From Lineus longissimus (taxonomy: Eukaryota > Nemertea > Pilidiophora > Heteronemertea > Lineidae): DNA of 64,000 nucleotides. Below are positions 47,090-57,097 of this stretch, one piece after another; positions within the stretch are counted from its first letter, which is position 1, and every line of letters begins with the position of its first letter. The notes beneath the pieces are model-generated. The model saw only the letters and a program-made list of their open reading frames with translations, had not been told where the DNA came from and searched no databases. A program made the translations under genes and the position numbers. The DNA is taken from the NCBI RefSeq assembly GCF_910592395.1, contig NC_088320.1, positions 11,530,501-11,594,500 of the forward strand, read 5' to 3'.

Positions 47090-48897
47090 TTCATTCTCTA
47101 GTTTACATAGAATTGCACAAGGAAATGGGTCATTTAGGAGCCGATCGAGTTGTGAATTCGGCTAGGGACAGATTTTATTGACCTAATATGCAATCAGACA
47201 TTGAACACTTCATCGCTAAAAAGTGTAGTTGTCTGGTGAACAAGCGACCTCAGTTGCCACCGAGGGCACCACTAGTGAATTTTCAAATCGTCTGCTCCTT
47301 TTGACTTGATATCTTTAGACTTTCTCCATCTTGAACGGAGCAAAGGTGGTTATGAGTATGTCCTTTTGCTCTTGGATCATTTCTGTAGATTTGCAGTTGG
47401 TTACCCTACTCGAAACAAGAAAGCTAAAACTGCAGCCGAGAAACTGTTCAATAACTTTGTATTCAGATATGGTTTTCCTCGGAGAATTCACCATGACCAA
47501 GGTGGTGAGTTCGAAAATTCACCTTTCTCTCATATACAGCAACTTTCTGGCATGTCAGCAACCAGGACTACTCCCTATCACCCGCAAGGGGATGGTCAGG
47601 TTGAAAGAATGAATAGGACTCTTTTGGGAATGTTGAGATCGCTCAATGAGAGACAGAAAAGTGCTTGGAGTGATCATTTGGACAAAGTGTTGCTCGCTTA
47701 TAATTGTACAAAGCATGAATCTACCTCGTATTCTCCATACTTTCTATTGTTCGGACGGTCTCCTAGTCTCCCAATATACACTCTTTTTGGGCTAGTTGAA
47801 GACTCCAGCAAAGCATCGTATCAGAAATATGTCGAAAACTGACAAAAGCTATGCAGGATGCACATGACACAGCCAAGGACAAATGAGAGACAGCAGGAAA
47901 AAAGAGCAAAGCTCGCTATGATAAGCGCGTACATGTACATGGTAAACCTCTCGAAATTTCTGACAGAGTGCTGGTCAGGAATCTCAGCCAGAGGGGTGGA
48001 CCCGGTAAACTACGAACTTACTGGGAGGATAAGATTCACATAGTCACATCCAGGAAAGGCGATCCAGACAACAGTCCAGTCTACGGTGTGAAGCCGGAGA
48101 ATGTTTCAGGCAAGGAACGTGTACTTCACAGGAATATGCTCATGCCTTGTCCAGAGCTAAACCTGGACACAGAGATCTCGCGGACACTAGCAAACTGTGT
48201 AAAACTAAACAATCGAAAACTGTGTCGAAATCTGATCCTCCAAAGTCAACTTGTGCCGATCCTGAATCAGACAGTGATGATGAATTTGATGAACTATGTG
48301 ATTTGGCTGCACCCTACCTTTTCAAAGCAGGGGGGGGTAGAGATAAGGTGTCTGTCACTAGAGAAATTGAAATTGACTCTGAAAATGGTTCGCAGAACGG
48401 TACATTTGAATATTAACAGGAAAATCAGCTTGTTACTGAGGATATCAATCGGTCATTTTCTGAGGAAAATCGGTCATTTTTCTAACAGTAGTAGACAGCC
48501 GTCTAGCGCTGGTTCCAGTCCTGGAGTGTTTGAACAGAATCGATCCAGTATTGAGTCTAGTCCTGGAGTCGAACAGAATCGATCTAGCACTGAGTCAAGT
48601 CTGGGGAGCCTAAGCCCGGAGGCTCAAGAATTTCAGCCTAGAGCTACCAGAAATAGGAATGTGAGAAAACCGCAGAGACTAACGCATGATGAACTAAGAA
48701 AACCGTCTGTCTCTACGGTACCAGTTAGTATGGCAGGTTCAGTCACTGGGCATGGAGTTTCACATCAGAAAACAGTTCTCATGAATCTTCAAGGAGTTCC
48801 AGTACAACAACCTGTCCTGTGGTGGCAAATGTTCAGACCACCAGAGCCGTTATGGAATCCGTCCCTAGGACAATGGGTGTATCCAGTTCGAGGCTGA
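47090..48897 (+). pseudogene. Gypsy integrase and C-terminal tail, broken
   Basis: A zinc-binding HHCC-like segment (ELHKEMGHLGADRV ... KKCSCLV) around 47,105-47,240 contains a stop. The core, 47306-47842, has the triad Asp (SLDFLH), Asp (HHDQGGEFEN) and Glu (GDGQVERMNRTLL). The C-terminal region continues in the frame 47968-48897, Ser/Pro-rich at the end with a short duplicated SSPGVEQNRSS-type motif. The frame break lies between 47,842 and 47,968. Confidence 0.8.
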
Positions 48898-48899
48898 TT

Positions 48900-50680
48900 C
48901 ATACACGAAATCTAGTCAGGATACGTGGTGAATGTTTGTGACAATATTTAATGAAACTTTGCGACGATAAAACCGCACCACAAGAGGTAATGTTCGAAAC
49001 TTTGGGCGTGCATCGAGAAAAATTGTGAAATATGCATATGGGTGAAGTACTGGTAACCTCTCCCCATTGTGGTTGATTTCTAAAGTGTTTCTGGTGACGT
49101 TTAGATGACATTTTAGATGCTGGTTTGAGTTTTGTTTTGAAGGACTTCAGATTATGTTCATTTTGTCAGCATGTCTTTATTTGGGAATGATTTATTCCTG
49201 GGACAATCTTGCGTGAATACTGTACGGTTGCTGAAATTGGTGAAATTGGGAATAATTCTGAAGTCTAGAAAATAAAATGATTTCCAGTATAGTGTTTGTC
49301 ATACAAGTATAGAGTGTGTATTGTGCAGGTATATGCTAATCTGAAGTTCACAGGTGAAGCCTACATGCACCTTTAAAAGAACTGACTCTTGCAAGCAGAA
49401 ACTAGGAGCCATTATAGTCTGTGGACTTTGGGACAAGATTGATCACCTTGTTCCCTTTATTTGGTGAATAGAAAGCTTGGTGGTGTTTACACTCAGTGAT
49501 GAGATATTTTGTGTTTTATCATGTCATTATAGTGGATTGAAGCGCTGTTCAGTTAATGTTCTTTGATTTTAGTGTTAAAAGTTAATGTCATAAGTGTTTT
49601 TACAGTAGTGGAGACTTTAAGTCATATCCTGTGCAGGAGATTTGAGTTTTAAGGACTGATCTTAATCATGACAAAAGTTTAGGCAACAGGTTTTGCACCA
49701 CCATAGATATGCACGTGCACGATATGCACGTGGGGAAATATTTTCCTTATTTGGTCAATCCAATCCATATACCAAGAAATATTTTTTTTGTAGCACTTCT
49801 GATTTCAAAATTGCGCCGATTTCGCGGGGTAGTTACTAAACCTCGTCACCAACCACCTCGCACACTTGTCACCAGGTAGCTCCTCGGAGTCGCATATTTG
49901 ATTGTCGTTGGTTGGCTGTAGGCTCTAATTATTCTTTTATTAAATTAATTAAAATTTTTGAACCCCCACCGATATAAAATGCCAACATAACTAGAAAAAT
50001 CATTTGTATTTAGCAGCGTTTCATAAGCAAAATCATAATCATAATCCAAACACCGATTGCGCGAGCAAATTGGTGAGAGTTCCATGATTGAACGAATTTC
50101 TGTACCCTAGCGGACAACGACAAACTACGGTCTGTGAAGGGAGTAGTAATACTATCCTGTCTCTCTTGAGCATCATTGAACCAATTTGCCATGATTGGAA
50201 CAAACAAATAAGAACTACATCTACACTACTAAATCTATAGACTTCCAAGGAAATCACGGCAACCGTGCGCACTGTCTCTTTGAAACTTCACCTAACCTTT
50301 CACTACCTTTCCGTTCACAAAATGATCGATTCTCAGTCTAAACATTTGCCGGGAATGTGGACTTTTTAGCGATTTTATTCAGGAATTTTGTCTGATCTAA
50401 AACTCACGGAAAGTGACAGACCAGTGAAGAACAGTCAATTTGCAACTTTCGCCCTGCCATCTGTTGGAGACTTCGGGAACCAAAATGTGTTGATGACGTC
50501 ATCAGCGAACAAAGTGACAGACCAGTGAAGAACAGTCAATTTGCAAAGTGTCAATGTTGTCCGGCGAGTTTTGCACCTGTTTTTGGTAATTATCCGTCCT
50601 TTCTGTTACAGTTATGATTACAAAATGTTAAGATATTGGAGATTACTATATTATGCACCATGACCTGGTACTGGTTGTTT
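48900..50680. other. Unannotated, AT-rich; one 33-bp direct repeat
   Basis: No gene. aaagtgacagaccagtgaag + aacagtcaatttgcaa occurs at about 50,410 and again at about 50,509. The first half may include the 3' end of the gypsy element, but I see no LTR match. Confidence 0.45.
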
Positions 50681-50737
50681 AAATTACACGGGCAGAAACA
50701 TGCTCGGCAGACAGACTGACACAGAATGACAGAATGT

Positions 50738-51066
50738 CAGAAGCGCTGGCCTGTCATGCCTGTCGTTCGTAGGCCTACGTCACTGTGCCGGCCTGTGCAT
50801 GCTGACAACTGCACATTGCGCCGGCCTGTGCATGCTGCGTGCAGAATGCTGCGTGCAGAAACATGTTCAGCAGACTGACACAGAACTTAGAGGAATTAAA
50901 TAGACAGAAGCGCTGGCCTGTTGTTCGTCACTCGCACTGCACACTGTCAATGACTGTGCCGGCCTCTGGCTGCATGCTTACACAGCACACTGCGCCGGCC
51001 TGTGCCTGCTGACACTGCACATTGTGCCGGCCTGTGCATGCTGACACACTGTACACTGCGCCGGCC
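50738..51066. repeat. Degenerate GC-rich tandem repeat (GCCGGCCTGTGCATGCTG)n
   Basis: The word gccggcctgtgcatgctg recurs at irregular ~30-60 bp spacing about six times, with gacactgcacattgtgcc between. The GC content contrasts sharply with the flanks. Confidence 0.7.
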
Positions 51067-51447
51067 GGCACGACGCGTTTCAGCAGTTAAAACACCGGAA
51101 AAGAGAAAAAAAATTAATCTCTGGGAGTGAGAGTACCGAAGGCACTTTAGTGATGATTTTTCCCGGTTTTCCTATTCTTGAACTGTTCAAACGCATCCCT
51201 GTGTGTGCATGCTGCGTACATAACTGAACTGCCTGCCATGCAGTCATTTGTTGTACTCCCTGCAGTGGACATCAGCAGTCAGGAGGGGCCATCCATTTAG
51301 CCTAAGTAAGGGTCCATCCATTTAAAATTACGCATGAAAAGCAAAGCTGATTTTTGGCCCCCCCTGAATGCATGCTATAGCCTACACGCATTGGGGTACA
51401 CCCCCTGCCCCCTTCCCTTACGTAAGTATGGACTGCGCCTCCTGCCG

Positions 51448-52238
51448 TATGGGCGGTTATTTCCTCATTAAATGATGTCCTAAAACGCGTCTTTATAACT
51501 GGCGACTCGTGTGTGTGTGTAGAGCAACCCGTGCGTACAGAGCAAAACGCGCGCATCTAACTCGCGACCCCTACAATGAACATAACGCGAATGTATAACT
51601 ACTGTCGCATAAACGTGCCGTCGGATAACTAGTGTCGGATAACTAGTGTCGGATAAGTGCTGTCGGATAACTGCTGTCGCATATAAGGTTCCTCAGCCTC
51701 CCGCATCGCGGCGCTAGTTATTATTACTTTTGCTCTAAGCGACGTAATCCCGAGTTTGAGACAGAAGAAAAAATGGCCACTAATCAAGATCCACATGTGC
51801 TCCAGCGGGCATCACGCATGCTGCAAGACGTTGTGAATTTGTTGGGCAGGCCTATCCAGGACCAGGTCCCTCTTGATAATCGGGTTGATAATATTGCCTA
51901 CTACATTACAGTTACCAATTGGTAAATCGTATGTCGCTTAGAGCAAAAACAATAATCATCAAGACACAAGAGCGCCGCGATGCGGGAGGCTGAGGAACCT
52001 TATATGCGACAGCAGTTATCCGACAGCACTTATCCGACACTAGTTATCCGACACTAGTTATCCGACGGCACGTTTATGCGACAGTAGTTATACATTCGCG
52101 TTATGTTCTTTGCAGGGGTCGCGAGTTAGAAACGCGCTTTTTGCTCTGTACGCACGGGTTGCTCTACACACACACACGAGTCGCCAGTTATAAAGACGCG
52201 TTTTAGGCCATCATTTAATGCGGAAATAACCGCCCATA
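51448..52238. mobile_element. Giant-hairpin element A: ~300-bp inverted arms with an ORF in the loop
   Basis: The left arm 51448-51743 and right arm 51933-52238 are inverted copies with only a handful of mismatches, both starting TATGGGCGGTTATTTCC. The arms contain about six tandem words of the type GTCGGATAACTA at ~15-16-bp spacing. The 189-bp spacer holds a 50-codon ORF. No target duplication was found. Cruciform or, if transcribed, a ~300-bp RNA duplex is expected. Confidence 0.88.
51773..51925 (+). CDS. 50-residue ORF in the loop of hairpin element A
   Basis: It starts MATNQDPHVLQRASRM and stops at TAA 51923-51925; it fills most of the spacer between the inverted arms. Residues 10-25 (LQRASRMLQDVVNLLG) align without gaps to residues 51-66 (LENCSRLLDDILGILS) of the integrase-like ORF in the neighbouring element B on the other strand. 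It is therefore probably the N-terminal exon or remnant of the same transposase family rather than a random ORF. Confidence 0.45.
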   Translation: MATNQDPHVLQRASRMLQDVVNLLGRPIQDQVPLDNRVDNIAYYITVTNW

Positions 52239-52512
52239 TTTGTAGGAGTGGACATATAAAGCCACAACCAGATTAGCAATTTTTAATGAAATTTTAATTC
52301 CATCCAGACCTCAGAACACACCTGTGAATAGTGTGGTCAACTCAACAACTTTTCTTATTCAAGTAATTTGATAATTTCCACCAGTGTTGTTGTCTGAGCT
52401 GCCTGTTCTATTTTCAAGCAACATGTTGTCACTCCAGGTGGTCACTATTTGTGATGTGGATGGTGCAGCACCACTTTCTAACCAGTGTTTTCAACAGCAT
52501 TGAGGGGAAAAC

Positions 52513-53973
52513 TATGGCAAACCGTTTGCTTCAAAAAGTCAAAATGATTTTTTTTCTGGTCGAAATGATTTTTTTCTAGTCAAGATATTTTTTTCAAGTC
52601 AAGAAAAAAAATTTGAAATTAATTTTTTTTTTCAAGTCGAGATATTTATTTTTCTTCTCATTTAACTTATTGAAGTTGAATCAATTAATAAAAATTTCAC
52701 TGCGAGAAAAAAATTATTATAAAAATAAAAATAGTGTTTGTAAAATATAATAATGATACATAATAAATACCGAAATAGTGTCGAAAGTAAAAATTTCATA
52801 CTCGAGTAAAAATTTCATACTCGAGAAAATAATCAGTCGAGCGCTTCAAAAATAAAGTCGAACATTATGACGTCATCAGTTTTGTGTACATTGCGCGCGC
52901 CGCCTACCAACGTCTCCCCAGGATATGGAGTAGCTGTGAGGACATCCACAACTGTCCTGTCAAAATTTTCATCATCAATGTCGTGATATTTGGAACCAGC
53001 CACAGTTGGCATGCCAAACTCATGTCGCCTTCGTAAGAGGGTTGATCGAGATACCATGAGAATGTGGGATATTGCCTCCCATGAAAAATGTTTCTCTTGC
53101 AAATATTCAATTATCTGGCGAGGGATCACCAGCCTTAGTCTACCTCTACTGGACAAACGTTCCAATCCAACACCTGGCCAGCCGCGATCAGGCCCGTGTG
53201 TCGTGTTATTCTGCAAACCCTTTATCGCGTGCAATACCTGATCGTTAGTGCTGTGCATATGCACCAAGACCTCCGCAAAATCTTCTGCCAAAACAGAACC
53301 GGCACCGAAGTGATCGCATGCACGTATATACAGGGCACTCAGAATTCCTAGAATGTCATCTAGTAGCCTGGAACAGTTCTCTAGTTTGTTTTGATCTAAT
53401 GATTGTCTGGCCCTTTCAGATCGCCGGACCATAGCGGGACACTGACGCAGACACTCGGCAATGTCAACAACATCGCCTCCCGCCATCTTGCATACTGTAT
53501 AGACTGGTCCCCTGCTATGTATATATGTTGGCATTAGAATGCGAAGTCAGCAAGAGAACGGCTGGGGACGAGTCTACATAGTGTACACGAAAAGTGATGA
53601 CGTCATAATGTTCGACTTATTTTTTCTGTCTCGAATGTGTTTTTTTTGTTGAATAGGAAATTTGTCATTTACAATAAATTTTTAACGACTTGAAAAAAAA
53701 ATTAAAATAATTAGAAAAATAATCAACTGATAAGTTGTATATAAAAAAATTTATGAAAAAAAATCTTTTTACTTAAAACAAAAATGTATATATATTTAAA
53801 AAGTCGACTTAAAAAAAAACTTGTAGAATTGAAAAAAAATGTGTAAACTTGAAAATACTAATTTCAACTTTTTGAAGAAATTTCTTGACTTGAAATATTT
53901 TTTCTTGACTTTAAAAAAAAATCTCGACTTGAAAAAAATCATCTCGACTTTTTGAAGCAAACGGCTTGCCATA
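52513..53973. mobile_element. Giant-hairpin element B with 6-bp target duplication
   Basis: The ends TATGGCAAACCGTTTGCTTC and the complement of TATGGCAAGCCGTTTGCTTC are flanked by GAAAAC on both sides (52,507-52,512; 53,974-53,979). Inverted arms extend inward with interruptions to 52,878 and 53,595, ending in AAGTCGAACATTATGACGTC and its complement. The arms are full of ~20-bp direct repeats of TTTTTTCAAGTCRAGATA type. The loop carries a 233-codon ORF (minus). A 6-bp duplication with an integrase-type transposase would fit the Repbase class IS3EU; that is a tentative assignment from memory. Confidence 0.8.
52833..53534 (-). CDS. Integrase-like transposase N-terminal half (HTH), loop of element B
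   Basis: 233 residues with no internal stop. ~35-70 is helical (RRSERARQSLDQNKLENCSR...), ~138-175 an HTH resolvase/Hin-like unit (RQIIEYLQEKHFSWEAISHILM then VSRSTLLRRRHEFGM), then DIDDENFDRTVVDVL...TPYPGETLV. That is the region just before the rve catalytic core in integrase-like proteins of fish and invertebrates (from memory). The rve core (D-D-E) is missing. After ETLVGGARN the frame runs into the inverted arm, so this is a truncated copy whose C-terminus was replaced by element sequence. Met17 aligns better than Met1 with the start of the ORF in element A. Confidence 0.65.
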   Translation of the reverse strand: MPTYIHSRGPVYTVCKMAGGDVVDIAECLRQCPAMVRRSERARQSLDQNKLENCSRLLDDILGILSALYIRACDHFGAGSVLAEDFAEVLVHMHSTNDQVLHAIKGLQNNTTHGPDRGWPGVGLERLSSRGRLRLVIPRQIIEYLQEKHFSWEAISHILMVSRSTLLRRRHEFGMPTVAGSKYHDIDDENFDRTVVDVLTATPYPGETLVGGARNVHKTDDVIMFDFIFEALD

Positions 53974-54439
53974 GAAAACAAGCATTTCTACATTCTGGGT
54001 GGGTTGTAATGTAAAAACTTGACCTAGGTCTATATTGTAAATTAATTTGGGGCGTATTTTTGTACAAGTTGGACATTTTTATGGCGTTTGCATTTTAGGT
54101 GTGGTGTATAAAACAGGCACTCGAATTGTGAAATCTGCTGTAACCCAACCTTTAGCACCCTCCTTGCTAAAGAGAGGCCAGTAAACGAGTAATTTTGATC
54201 TGGACTCTCTTTCCCACTGAATCTTTAGGAAGTGTTGTGGAGAATTCATGTTTAGTCTGGACGACACAGCAAGTTTAGTTCTCCAAGTAGCTCCACCCGA
54301 CACCTGGTGTCATCATATCTTGCTGAAGAAAAATTGCTAATGTGGTTGTGGCTTAAGCCATACCACGGGTAACTTTACTAGTGTACTTTTAAAAACTTGA
54401 GGAAAGGAATGGTGAACAATCTGACTGGCCGCAAGGCAA

Positions 54440-54640
54440 AAATGGGGGGGTGCGGCGGGTGTCCCCGAATTATATATAATAGCGGCTTACACTCACTAAG
54501 GACAATGTATTACGAAAACAAAAATGTGTCGGATGGAACTATGGATGTACCCAACATGGGGGGGGGTTGGGGGGGGGGTTCCCCTCCACTGTACTCGGTA
54601 AAAACGTTACGCTATCGTAGGGGGGTTTAGGGGTGCTCCC
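54440..54640 (+). repeat. G-run cluster (potential G-quadruplex)
   Basis: Runs of 5-10 G at ~54,444, 54,558, 54,571 and 54,618, each followed by a short CCCC answer. They could form G4 or hairpins; they also make length errors likely here. Confidence 0.6.
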
Positions 54641-54679
54641 GACCTAAAGGGGGGCGCACTAAGTCCTTGACTTTTGATA

Positions 54680-55982
54680 TTAGTTTTGTTCAAAATCATT
54701 ATCTACAGTATAGAGAAATGTTTTTGTCAACTTGATTATTTTAAAATTGTCCAAACTTGGCCAAACAGTTGTGATCCATGGTTTTTATATGAATAACATA
54801 CCTCTAGTTGACATTCAAATTTAGACAGATATTTACCGGTAGATAATCAGAGTATTTCTTTTGTTGTATTACAACGTTTAGGCCAACTGTAGACTTATTA
54901 GGGGAAGATTTTCTCTTAGAATAACTTGGCAATCCATTGCGTAATCCTAATTTGGTATTCTGATGGTGAGGATTGAGGCTGGTCCACTGCCCTCGGAGTG
55001 TAAACGCAAAGGCTCACTCAAGAAAATGTGAAAGAAAGACAACCGCTAATTGAAAGAAACTTGATCGAAAATCTGCTGTTATGTCAGTAATTCGTCACGG
55101 ACAACCTGCAAAATATTCATAATTATAGTCGTGTGTAACCCTTTTGAGTTTTTAGCCGCTGCTATTATAAATCACTGTCAACATGCGCGGGTGATTTGGT
55201 TTACAAGTTGTTGGTGCGACGTGACCTGTGTACAAATGGAGAGTTCATAACTGACTAGTGACTTGTCCATGTTTCAGTTTTTGTTATCCGTAAACTCGTC
55301 CTCTTTCTGCTTCCTTAAAGGGGAACACCGTTCGTATTACTTGTGGTCCAGTTAAATAGAAATCCACTAATACACATCTGCTTAGCCCTCACCGTCGTTA
55401 ATTTCAGTCCGTGACCTCGGGTATATACTGGAGGGCCCTATAATCAGATTGTTTCGGCATATCGCCTTTAAGTCATGTAACGGCATATCGCCTTCAAGTA
55501 ATTCTGATGTCAGCGCTATCTATTTGAAGCCTTGTACTTCACGCCTTTTTGTTTCCCGATGAAAACCTTGCGATCTTTTATTGACGTTTGATAAAAGTTA
55601 TAATCAGGCAAGATTTAAAGGAAAGAGTAGCCTAAACGGAGTTTTTATGTGAACCTGCTGCGTTTACACACCGGACGCAGTGGACCGACCTCGTTCCACA
55701 CCATAAGGAGACCAAATTAGGATGATGCGATGGAGTTCCAAGGGAGTCTAGAGGAGAAAATCTTCCCCTAATTAGTCTATAGTTGGACTAAACGTTGTAG
55801 TACAACAAAAAAAAATACTCTGATTATCCAAATATCTGTCTAAATTTAAATGTCAACTAGATGTTTGTTATTCATATAAAAACCATGGATCACAACTGTT
55901 TGGCTAAGTGAACAATTTTAAAACAATCAAGTTGACAATAACACTTTTTTATAAGGTAGATAATGATTTTGAACAAAACTAA
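54680..55982. mobile_element. Long inverted-repeat element C (~330-bp arms, no ORF)
   Basis: The left arm ~54,680-55,015 and right arm ~55,650-55,982 are inverted and diverged (more indels than element A). The outer end is TTAGTTTTGTTCAAAATCAT and the arms contain attcatataaaaaccatgg and its complement. The ~630-bp spacer has no ORF. Target duplication not found. Confidence 0.75.
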
Positions 55983-57097
55983 CAAGCGTTTGAAGATTTT
56001 TATTCGTATTCCCATTCAAATCCTATGAAATAGAAAGGCCAGAATAAGGATGAAGGGTTTATCACTCGTTCGTTTTGGTACTTGCGCCAGGCCGAAGTGA
56101 GCGACCCTGCGAGCGGGTTACTTCGACATAAAATGACCGCCGCACGTGACCTTCGAGAAAGTATGCCAAACGAGCCTGTAAATGCCGGTGTAACATATGT
56201 GGTTGTTTCCCATGTGTCAGTGTTTCCAAACAATAGGCAGCTAGAGAGACCATGACCTTTCAATAGGGGGAAACACAGAAAAACTTGTCAATCTATATTT
56301 TAGCGTTCCCAAACAATGAGGGGAAACACTCAAAAATAGAAACACTCAAAAACATTACACCGGCTTTGCAAAATAAAAGAAATGTGTTTATTGCATCAGA
56401 CTGCACTTTTCTGGCAAAAATATAATAGCTGTTGAAATAAATTGATATTTAGATGTGAAAAAAATTGGTCAATAAGATTAGTAAGTAGTTTTTGTAGTTA
56501 ACGCAACGCACACCCGGTAGTGTGTCTGGTCATTTCTTTTTACGCTACATTACCATAATGTTACTCGGGCCTGGTGCCAAAGCGTTCGGGCTCGATTCAT
56601 ACTGGGCATGCGCTTCAAGGCCCGAGATCCGGTGCTTACCGAAGCGCGGCGCTAGAAATTGAACGCGTTAAAGGTATGCAAACGAGCTAGCCTAATACCG
56701 TTAGACCCCACGGGTGGCGCTGATTGGCCACTGCACGGATGTAGAGTGAATGATTAAGCAAAATGTGGTTCTATAGAGACCAATTACTGGTTGCTTAAAG
56801 GTAAAAGTACTTTTGGTCTGAGGTCAAACTTTGAAGAAATTGCGCCAGTAGTTTTCGCCCAGCGGCCCAAAAGGTCCTCGAAAAACCAGAGTCAGTCGTA
56901 TCCTCATCCCCTCGATCGTTGGTGCCGAGTGTTGGCTTGAGGTTCAGGATGCCCAAAAGGATGTGGACATTTACTTGTAAAAGAAACCAAGAGCGCATAG
57001 TATCTCATCCTGGTACAGTAGTATTCAATATTCCACCATTCTCCAAAGCAGACAAAATAGTATAGTATATTACAGTATGATACTCGGCCTCTCGATA
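55983..57097. other. Unannotated intergenic stretch
   Basis: No gene. The words gtgtttccaaacaat and gcgttcccaaacaatgaggg ... gaaacac near 56,220-56,345 form a small imperfect repeat. 56,815-56,880 resembles 11,205-11,270 (tttgaagaaat.g.gccag.agttttcgcccagcg.ccca), probably another old dispersed repeat. Confidence 0.4.

Larger units (their letters stand above)
42967..48897 (+). mobile_element. Ty3/gypsy LTR-retrotransposon internal region, decayed
   Basis: Gag, protease, reverse transcriptase, RNase H and integrase follow in Ty3/gypsy order (integrase last) in several frames. About seven frame changes or stops break it. LTRs were not identified on either side, so the element ends are unknown. 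Confidence 0.88.

Noticed and set aside
42010-50300. LTRs of the gypsy element
   Set aside because: I compared the 5' and 3' flanks by eye and found no long direct repeat, so I do not claim LTR positions.
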